This document shows positions 43,280-54,044 of a DNA stretch of 54,044 nucleotides, piece by piece (the stretch's first letter is position 1; each line of letters starts with the position of its first letter). Position numbers and translations under genes: made by a program. The notes beneath the pieces were generated by a model. The model worked only from the letters and a program-made list of their open reading frames with translations, was not told where the DNA came from and did no database searches. This DNA is from Eubacteriales bacterium (GTDB lineage Bacteria; Bacillota; Clostridia; Oscillospirales; Butyricicoccaceae): the NCBI GenBank assembly GCA_030523305.1, contig JAUNIY010000005.1, forward strand, positions 1-54,044, in the 5' to 3' direction.

Positions 43280-44764
43280 ATGGGTGTTACAATCAATGGG
43301 ACATTCAGCACGATGCGGGATGCAGTGTCCATCCTGTATGCTGCGATGCCCGCACAAATTGTTTTGCTGATATTGGGGCTGGTGCTCTGCCTGGCAGGGT
43401 GTAAGCTGATGAAATGGGCCGGCGCATTATATGGTGTCGTCATCGGTTTGTCGCTCGGTATCTGTGTAACCAATATTCTGCTGTATTGGGATATCGTGCC
43501 GCAGGATCAGGGGGCAGTACTGAATATCGCCGCAATGTTGATCGGCGGTATTGCCACGGGGCTGCTTTCCTTCCGTTTCCCGCGGTTGGGTATTTTTCTG
43601 ATGTCCGGCGTCATCGGCGTTGTCATCGGGTATGTCCCAGCGACGTTTGTTGCAGAAGTATCTCAGCAGGGCTTTTGGGCGTTGCTGGTGGTGTTTGGTT
43701 TGGTGTTTGCCGCCACAGGCGCAGTATTTATGCGTCCGGCATATGTGATTGCAACCAGCCTTTCGGGTATTGCGGCGGGCTTTGCCTTGGCAGGGCTGCT
43801 GCAAATGGAGTCGGGCATTCAGGCGTTGGCGATTGGCTGCGGTATGACAGTGGTTGGCTTTGTGGTACAGCTGTTCCTGCTGCGCGGCGGCAGAGCGAAG
43901 GATGTCCCGGATAGTACGGAAGCCGAAGAAGCGCCGGCAGAACAAGAGACTGTGGCAAAGGATTCCAAGCTGGAAGATACCTGCGTGGTGCCGCTGAACG
44001 ATATCATCGACGAGCCGCATGACGATATCGATACCATTTCGGATACCGTTGCGGCGCACATTGGCATGACCAGTACGCTGCATTTGGAAAAGTTTGTGGT
44101 ATCGGACGAGCCGGAGACAGCGGAAGACAGCACGATGGTGATCCCTCGGACGGAGCCGCAGGAGGACGAGCCGGCCGAGAAGGTCGATACAGCTGAAGCT
44201 ATGGCAGACGCTGTACAGACGCAGGAACCATCTGTATCTGCACCAGAACAGGTAAACGAACTGGCAGCGGAACAAGTACAGCAGCCGGAGGATCAGAAGA
44301 CCGAACAGCTGGATGCATCCCGTGACGCAGCGGTGGCTGCACAGACAGCGCCGCAGGAGGAGACGATGCAACAACAGATGGAAGTCAACGACTTGCCGCA
44401 GCCGGAAAATGTGGTGAAGCGGAAAAAGCAGAAGAAACGGAAAGCGCGCAAGCGCAAGGGCGATATGGTTTTGCCGATCATCCTGATTGCGGCTTCGCTG
44501 GTATTTGCAGCCGTCGGCTTCCAGTATGTCGAGCTGATGCTGCTGTTGTGCTTTCTTGCATATATCCGGAAGCATTACCGTTCGTTGGCCTTTGCTTGTG
44601 CCATCCTGTGTGCACGGCGGGAAGCGGATATGATCCCGCTGATCTTGCAGCATGAAGACCCGTGGAATATTGTACCGGGCGTGATCTCTGGTGTCATTTT
44701 CCTGGTTCTGACCTGCGTGGCTCTGTGGAAGGCGTCGCATGCACGGCGGGGAGCGGAGGAATAA
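43280..44764 (+). CDS. multi-pass membrane protein of DUF4203/TMEM198 type
   Basis: A 494-residue protein. Residues about 20-205 contain seven or so membrane helices with Gly-rich, repeated patterns (such as GVVIGLSLG and GVIGVVIGY), like DUF4203/TMEM198 proteins. A cytoplasmic acidic part (about 215-380) is rich in Glu, Gln, Pro and Ala, and a basic patch KRKKQKKRKARKRK precedes a last group of two or three helices. Role unknown; the similarity to the DUF is by pattern only. Downstream of the amidase, likely same operon. Confidence 0.65.
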   Translation: MGVTINGTFSTMRDAVSILYAAMPAQIVLLILGLVLCLAGCKLMKWAGALYGVVIGLSLGICVTNILLYWDIVPQDQGAVLNIAAMLIGGIATGLLSFRFPRLGIFLMSGVIGVVIGYVPATFVAEVSQQGFWALLVVFGLVFAATGAVFMRPAYVIATSLSGIAAGFALAGLLQMESGIQALAIGCGMTVVGFVVQLFLLRGGRAKDVPDSTEAEEAPAEQETVAKDSKLEDTCVVPLNDIIDEPHDDIDTISDTVAAHIGMTSTLHLEKFVVSDEPETAEDSTMVIPRTEPQEDEPAEKVDTAEAMADAVQTQEPSVSAPEQVNELAAEQVQQPEDQKTEQLDASRDAAVAAQTAPQEETMQQQMEVNDLPQPENVVKRKKQKKRKARKRKGDMVLPIILIAASLVFAAVGFQYVELMLLLCFLAYIRKHYRSLAFACAILCARREADMIPLILQHEDPWNIVPGVISGVIFLVLTCVALWKASHARRGAEE

Positions 44765-44768
44765 ATAG

Positions 44769-44803
44769 AAAAAGCTGTTCTGGTTTTCAGAGCAGCTTTT
44801 TTT
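44769..44803 (+). terminator. terminator after the membrane protein gene
   Basis: AGCTGTTCTG pairs with CAGAGCAGCT, then TTTTTTT. Confidence 0.9.
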
Positions 44804-44830
44804 GTGGACTTGGATTCCATTGGAACATGA

Positions 44831-44860
44831 AATGAGACGGTTCACCCAAACCGTCTCATT
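44831..44860. terminator. second perfect hairpin
   Basis: AATGAGACGGTT pairs exactly with AACCGTCTCATT around a six-base loop. No long T-run follows on either strand, so it may be a second terminator stage or a folded RNA. Confidence 0.45.
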
Positions 44861-45173
44861 CCATCTCTCTTCTCTGTATGGCATTTTACACCCATCTTCT
44901 GTATAAGACGGGAACCAGGTACTCCTGATAAAAAGTACATTTCATAATATATCACAAACCAAGCGCAAATTGTAGTGGCAAAACTTCCAAAATGAAAGCG
45001 ATTTTTTTGTGCAAAAAGCTTGCGCGCTGTGGCGGATCCTGGCTGAGATATGGCACAATCACAAACAATTGCATGAAATCACAACATCATACAGGGATAT
45101 AACAGGATTTTTTGGATAAGTTGCGAAAAATCAGCATTTTTTGCAAGAAAGAGAAACTGGAGCAGGATTTTTG
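44861..45173. other. AT-rich intergenic stretch
   Basis: About 310 bases before the DMT gene promoter. I see no gene, RNA or repeat that I can support in it. Confidence 0.5.
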
Positions 45174-45182
45174 TGCTATACT
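45174..45182 (+). promoter_or_regulatory. extended -10 promoter of the DMT-AEC pair
   Basis: TGC followed by TATACT (45177-45182); no clear -35 at the normal distance. Confidence 0.5.
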
Positions 45183-45224
45183 GGATTGGAATCATATTGT
45201 GAGCAAGAGAATGGAGGGGCCGAA

Positions 45225-46124
45225 ATGAAGGGAGAAGCGCGTTCAGCCTGGATGGTTGCAGGGGCAGGCGGGCTGTGGGGATTGATTTCTCTATTTGTGC
45301 GCCTGTTACAGGAGCAAGGAATGACCAGCTTGCAAATTGTATTTTTCCGCAACCTGCTTGCGGCGGCAGCGCTGGGGCTTATCATTACCATCAAGGACAG
45401 AAAAGCGTTGCGCATTCGTTTGCGTGATATCTGGATGTTCATCGGCACCGGTATGGTCAGCATTGCGCTGTTTAATTATTGTTATTTTGTCACGCTGTCG
45501 CGCAGCAGCGTGGCGGTGGCATCGCTGCTGCTGTATACCTCCCCGGTGTTTATTATGGTACTGTCTGCCATCCTGTTTCATGAAAGAATGACGCGGAAAA
45601 AACTGCTGGCACTGGGGATCACCATTGCGGGCTGCGCGTGCATTACCGGGATTTTTTCCCAGGCGCAGACGGTTGCGCCGTTGACGATATTGCTGGGGCT
45701 TGGCTCTGGATTATTTTATGGATTATACAGTATTTTTGCAAAATTTGCCTTGCCAAAGTACCATGCTATGACGGTTTCGTTCTATACCTTTGCGTTTGCC
45801 GCGCTTGCAACCGCGCCGTTTTGTGCAGTAGGCTGCGCAGCGACTGTTGCAGCACATCCCGAAGGCTTGGCGGCCGGATTGGGGCTGGCGTTGGTCAGCA
45901 CGGTACTGCCGTTCCTGCTGTATACGGCGGGCTTAAAAGGTATGCAGGCTTCGCGGGCCGCTGTGCTGGCAACGGTGGAGCCGCTTGTGGGGAGCTTGCT
46001 CGGCGTAGTCGTGTTTGGCGATCCGTTTACGGTGTGGACGCTGCTCGGCATGGTGTTGATTTTCAGTGCCATCACTGTGTTGCAGCTGCCGCAGCGCGGC
46101 AAAGCGGAGGCGCTGCATGGATAG
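45225..46124 (+). CDS. EamA/DMT-family transporter
   Basis: A 299-residue protein with ten hydrophobic segments and the duplicated EamA layout of the drug/metabolite transporter superfamily: LWGLISLFVRLL near the N-terminus, then FNYCYFVTLSRSSVAVASLLLYTSPVF, whose residues (positions about 84-110) are the family mark, and again in the second half. It likely exports amino acids or other metabolites. GGAGGGG precedes ATG 45225. It overlaps the next gene by eight bases. Confidence 0.88.
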   Translation: MKGEARSAWMVAGAGGLWGLISLFVRLLQEQGMTSLQIVFFRNLLAAAALGLIITIKDRKALRIRLRDIWMFIGTGMVSIALFNYCYFVTLSRSSVAVASLLLYTSPVFIMVLSAILFHERMTRKKLLALGITIAGCACITGIFSQAQTVAPLTILLGLGSGLFYGLYSIFAKFALPKYHAMTVSFYTFAFAALATAPFCAVGCAATVAAHPEGLAAGLGLALVSTVLPFLLYTAGLKGMQASRAAVLATVEPLVGSLLGVVVFGDPFTVWTLLGMVLIFSAITVLQLPQRGKAEALHG

Positions 46125-47061
46125 CTTTGTATTCAGCCTGCATGCGACCATGCCGGTGTTCTTGGTCATGGTGCTGGGATATATCCTCAAGCAGATCGGG
46201 ATGTTTACCGAAGGGTTTTGCACCGTTGCCAACCGATATGTATTCAAAGTTGCGCTGCCTGTGCTATTGTTCCGTGACATTGCGCAGACGGATTTGTATG
46301 CGGATTTTGACCTTGCCTTCGTTGTGTACTGCGCTGGCGTCACGACAGTGATGTTTCTCGGCGTCTGGCTGTTGACGGCGAAGCTGATGCGGGACAAATC
46401 CATGGTGGGTGCATTTTCCCAGGCGGCGGTACGCGGCAGCGCGGCTGTGCTCGGCATTGCTTTTGTGGAAAACATGTACGGCGATGCCGGGTTAACACCG
46501 CTGATGATTGTGGCGGCTGTGCCGCTGTTTAATATTTATTCTGTCGTGATCCTGACGTTTTCGGCGAATGGAGGGCAGCACGATGCTGGAACGGTCAAGC
46601 GTGCTTGTGTGAATGTGCTCAAAAACCCGATCATTTTGGGTATCCTTGCGGGCTTGCCGTTTTCGTTGCTGCAAATCACGATCCCGGAGATCCCGCTCAA
46701 GGCGATCGATAGCGTGGCGGCGACCGCAACGCCGCTCGCATTGTTGGTTGTCGGTGCAGGGTTTGAAGGGGCAAAAGCGCTGTCCAAGCTCAAGCCGACG
46801 GTGATCGCTTCCGTCGTCAAACTGCTCATCCTGCCGGCCGTTTTCCTGCCGCTGGCGGTTTCGCTTGGGTTCCGCGGGGCAGAGCTGATAGCGGCGTTGA
46901 TTATGCTCGGCTCTCCCGCTACGGTTACCTGTTATATCATGGCCAAGAATATGGACAACGACGGTGAGCTGTCCACCAGCATCATCGTACTCACCACGTT
47001 GCTGTCTTCGGTGACCCTGACAGGATGGATCTTCTTCCTGCGCTTGGCGGGATGGATTTAG
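46117..47061 (+). CDS. AEC-family permease
   Basis: A 314-residue protein of the auxin efflux carrier family, with about ten membrane helices: MPVFLVMVLGYILKQ at the start, NRYVFKVALPVLLF, and the late conserved SPATVTCYIMAKNM segment. Bacterial members carry malate or other organic acids. Start ATG 46117 has GGAGG before it and overlaps the DMT gene, so the two transporters are co-translated. Confidence 0.9.
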   Translation: MDSFVFSLHATMPVFLVMVLGYILKQIGMFTEGFCTVANRYVFKVALPVLLFRDIAQTDLYADFDLAFVVYCAGVTTVMFLGVWLLTAKLMRDKSMVGAFSQAAVRGSAAVLGIAFVENMYGDAGLTPLMIVAAVPLFNIYSVVILTFSANGGQHDAGTVKRACVNVLKNPIILGILAGLPFSLLQITIPEIPLKAIDSVAATATPLALLVVGAGFEGAKALSKLKPTVIASVVKLLILPAVFLPLAVSLGFRGAELIAALIMLGSPATVTCYIMAKNMDNDGELSTSIIVLTTLLSSVTLTGWIFFLRLAGWI

Positions 47062-47090
47062 TTGTTTGTGTGAAGAAAGAAAAACTTGTC

Positions 47091-47119
47091 TTGACATCGT
47101 ATGATATGGATGAGATAAT
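47091..47119 (+). promoter_or_regulatory. promoter of the RmlA-type gene
   Basis: Consensus -35 TTGACA at 47091-47096, a 17-base spacer and -10 GATAAT at 47114-47119. Confidence 0.75.
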
Positions 47120-47199
47120 GATCAGTAAGAGTGCATGTGTATAAAAGAGATACACGATGGAAACAGATAAAATAGATAGGGAAAAGGAGTTTGGGGCTT

Positions 47200-48060
47200 A
47201 TGAAGGGACTCATTCTGGCAGCGGGCAAAGGCACGCGTTTGTACCCCATGACAAAAATGATCTGTAAACCGTTGCTTCCGGTTTACGACAAACCGCTGAT
47301 TTATTATCCGCTCAGCGTGCTATTGCAGGCAGGAATAGAGGATATTATGGTCATCATCCCGGATGGCGAGGAAGATACGTTTACCAAGCTGTTGGGCGAC
47401 GGCAGTGCGTGGGGCGTACATATTTCGTATGCGGTGCAGAAGGTGCCGCGCGGCATTGCAGATGCGTTTTTGGTTGCGGAAGATTTTATCCGTGGCGATT
47501 CGGTTTGTCTGGTGCTGGGCGATAACATTTTTTATGATGAGAGCCGTGACTATATCTTCATGCAGGAGGCAAGGGAAAGGGAGGACGGCGCGACGGTATT
47601 CGGGTATTATGTCGATGACCCGCGGCCGTTTGGCGTTGTGGAATTTGATGCGGACGGCAACGCGTTGAGCATCGAAGAGAAGCCGCGTTACCCGAAGTCG
47701 AATTATATCATCCCGGGCTTGTATTTTTACGACAGCGATGTGCTGGAAATTGCGCAGAACCTGAAGCCGTCCGCACGCGGCGAGCTGGAGATTACCGACG
47801 TCAACCTGGAATACCTGCGGCGCGGTAAGCTCAAAGTGGTCCCGCTGAGCGACCAGTTTGTATGGCTGGATGCGGGCACGGCGGACAGCCTGTTGCAGGC
47901 GGCGAACCGCATCTGCGAGGTGCAGGAGCGCACGGGACGTTATGTCGCTTGCCCGGAAGAGGTTGCCTGCCAGAAGGGCCTGATTACCGTAGAGCAGGCG
48001 AATGCCATCGGCAAGCAGCTGAACCAGACGCTGTACGGACAGTATTTACAATGCCTGTAA
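47200..48060 (+). CDS. rfbA: glucose-1-phosphate thymidylyltransferase
   Basis: A 286-residue sugar-nucleotide pyrophosphorylase that makes dTDP-glucose from dTTP and glucose 1-phosphate. The N-terminal LILAAGKGTRLYPMT is the nucleotide loop, PLLPVYDKPLIYYPLS is the typical RmlA segment, and the metal Asp is in LGDNIFY. VWLDAGTADSLL near residue 225 is also diagnostic. I chose ATG 47200 because AAGGAG lies 12 bases upstream; TTG 47191 is too close. rmlB, rmlC and rmlD are not next to it, which is unusual. Confidence 0.92.
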   Translation: MKGLILAAGKGTRLYPMTKMICKPLLPVYDKPLIYYPLSVLLQAGIEDIMVIIPDGEEDTFTKLLGDGSAWGVHISYAVQKVPRGIADAFLVAEDFIRGDSVCLVLGDNIFYDESRDYIFMQEAREREDGATVFGYYVDDPRPFGVVEFDADGNALSIEEKPRYPKSNYIIPGLYFYDSDVLEIAQNLKPSARGELEITDVNLEYLRRGKLKVVPLSDQFVWLDAGTADSLLQAANRICEVQERTGRYVACPEEVACQKGLITVEQANAIGKQLNQTLYGQYLQCL

Positions 48061-48079
48061 ATTGATTGGAAAAGGATAG

Positions 48080-48104
48080 AAAGCGGTCTGTATGGCCGCT
48101 TTTT
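48080..48104 (+). terminator. short terminator after rfbA
   Basis: AAAGCGG pairs with CCGCTTT, followed by T's; it lies before the phosphatase start and may allow read-through. Confidence 0.65.
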
Positions 48105-48124
48105 ATGTTTGTGAGGAGGGAATC

Positions 48125-48781
48125 ATGAAAACCACGGTCTACTTCATCCGTCATGGTACGACGGAAAACAACATCGGCGGCCGCTTCCAGGGAAAGACAG
48201 ATATCCCACTGGGGGAAGTGGGAAGAAAGCAGGCGGCGTGCTTGGGCGAACGGTTTGCCTCTGTCCCGTTGGATGCCGTATATACCAGCCCGTTGCAGCG
48301 GGCATACCAGACGGCGCAGGGCGTGTGTGCCAAGCGGAATTTGCAGCCGATCCTGTGCGACGACCTGCGCGAGATCGATGGCGGCGCGTTGGAGGGCCGA
48401 ACAAACGACGAGAATATACGCGATTATCCTGTGGCTATGCAGGCCTTCCGCAGCAATCCGAGCGCGTTTGCGCCGCCGCATGGGGAGAGTGCGCGTCAGG
48501 TGCATGCGCGCGTCACGGCCGCTGTGCACGATATCGTGCGGCGGCATCCGGGGCAATCGGTTGCGGTGGTGTCCCACGGCTTTGCGCTGCTGTGCAGCGT
48601 GGGGTGCTTGGGTATCCCGTTTGAGCAGCTCGAGCCGCGCATTCTGGCAAACGCCTCGGTGACCTGCGTCGCCTTTGACCAGGATGGGGAATTTGAAATC
48701 CTGTTCTATAATGACCAAAGCCATTTGCCCGAAGACTGTCAGTTTCATTCGCCGTTTTGGAAGGAAGCTGAGACGCGATGA
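48125..48781 (+). CDS. histidine phosphatase family protein
   Basis: A 218-residue member of the histidine phosphatase superfamily. The phosphohistidine motif FIRHGTTENN is near residue 7, the second catalytic His is in VVSHGFAL and the phosphate-binding Arg is in SPLQRAYQTA. It resembles CobC/GpmB-like broad-specificity enzymes. GAGGAGGG lies before ATG 48125. It may be co-transcribed with rfbA by read-through. Substrate unknown. Confidence 0.88.
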   Translation: MKTTVYFIRHGTTENNIGGRFQGKTDIPLGEVGRKQAACLGERFASVPLDAVYTSPLQRAYQTAQGVCAKRNLQPILCDDLREIDGGALEGRTNDENIRDYPVAMQAFRSNPSAFAPPHGESARQVHARVTAAVHDIVRRHPGQSVAVVSHGFALLCSVGCLGIPFEQLEPRILANASVTCVAFDQDGEFEILFYNDQSHLPEDCQFHSPFWKEAETR

Positions 48782-48800
48782 CGGCAGATGTATGACAAAT

Positions 48801-48830
48801 AAAAAAGCTCCTGTGCGCGGGAGCTTTTTT
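48801..48830 (+). terminator. terminator of the phosphatase gene
   Basis: AAAAAAGCTCC pairs with GGGAGCTTTTTT. Confidence 0.85.
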
Positions 48831-49038
48831 ATATTCCAAACGGTTGACAGCTAGCTTATCGCAAAGAGGCAGAACCGGCGAATACGGCTCGCAGATTGCG
48901 GATAGCGATGGGCTGGAACAAAGGTATTTTGTTGTTTTTTGGATGGAAAACGGTGCGGTTTTGACAGATTGGATAAAAGAAAAAGCCGCATCCTCCAAAA
49001 ATCTGGAAGAAGCGACAGGTATACAAAAGGACGGAACC
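48831..49038. other. intergenic stretch upstream of the rpoB promoter
   Basis: About 210 bases. A 76-codon plus-strand frame (48844-49074) runs across the rpoB promoter, without a good ribosome site, and is rejected as a gene. No rplJ, rplL or ribosomal protein leader is seen. Confidence 0.5.
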
Positions 49039-49067
49039 TTGACAAAATGCCATGTTTGTGATATTAT
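49039..49067 (+). promoter_or_regulatory. promoter of rpoBC
   Basis: Consensus -35 TTGACA at 49039-49044, a 17-base spacer and -10 TATTAT at 49062-49067. The leader to rpoB is about 137 bases. Confidence 0.8.
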
Positions 49068-49211
49068 AAATTAGTTTCCATATTAGGCAATGGGAACCTT
49101 AACCACTTACATTCTAGCATTTTTTCAGTCAAGATGCAAGAAGCGGAGAAACAATAATCACTACGCAGCCAGGCGTATCGAATACTTGAGAAACGGAGTG
49201 ATGGGTACAAT

Positions 49212-54044
<4,833 letters not shown>

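Noticed and set aside
44831..44860. A tRNA or small RNA gene
   Set aside because: Only one simple hairpin; no cloverleaf and no promoter or T-run.
48844..49074. A 76-codon frame before rpoB
   Set aside because: It spans the rpoB promoter and lacks a ribosome site; not conserved-looking.

Overview
The window reads as chromosome of a gut-type anaerobic member of the Firmicutes, class Clostridia, probably Oscillospirales (my inference, close to Butyricicoccus or Agathobaculum-like organisms). The reasons are strong AGGAGG-type ribosome binding sites, sigma-A promoters with exact 17-base spacers, a one-piece tmRNA, RNase J, a short clostridial-type NadB, an F-type ATP synthase with a Fusobacterium/Ilyobacter-like c subunit, and a base composition a little over half GC. 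I see no prophage, insertion sequence, CRISPR array, tRNA or rRNA. The genes are mostly housekeeping, with short accessory operons between them.

Region 1-7.4 kb holds an AraC regulator fused to a GH39-like domain (cut by the window edge), a GT8 glycosyltransferase, tmRNA with smpB, a ribokinase-like kinase, and nadB-nadC preceded by a possible micro-ORF. Region 7.4-16.5 kb holds metY, then a DUF896 / CCA-adding enzyme / HD hydrolase / YjbQ operon whose CCA enzyme carries an extra metal-chaperone-like domain, then ogg, a NAGPA-type exported glycosidase, a Na/Pi cotransporter, and a C26 amidotransferase / Smr / cupin operon. Region 16.5-25 kb holds a 3D-domain wall hydrolase with a triple WalR-like operator, RNase J behind a long leader, a two-component system, an orphan 69-residue protein and a lipoprotein.

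Region 25-34.2 kb holds a TetR-HAD operon divergent from an MMPL transporter / secreted LxxG-repeat protein operon with three matching operators in between, then thioredoxin-ferredoxin, rpiA, a membrane-bound MerR regulator with a 19-base-spacer promoter, and pyrE. Region 34.4-41.7 kb is the complete ATP synthase operon atpZ-I-B-E-F-H-A-G-D-C, whose c subunit has the two-carboxylate pattern of Na+-coupled rotors. Region 41.7-49 kb holds a zinc-ribbon/YARHG protein, an amidase whose signal peptide lies in a different frame, a large membrane protein, DMT and AEC transporters, a nucleotidyltransferase of the RmlA type and a histidine phosphatase. The window ends with rpoB and the first third of rpoC, which here are not preceded by rplJ-rplL.

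The most unusual items are the CCA-adding enzyme fused to a degenerate HMA-like domain, the AraC regulator whose GH39 domain lacks its catalytic acid/base Glu, the three-copy WalR-type box, the TetR/MMPL/LxxG locus, and the displaced amidase signal peptide. All calls come from reading the sequence; no database search was run.
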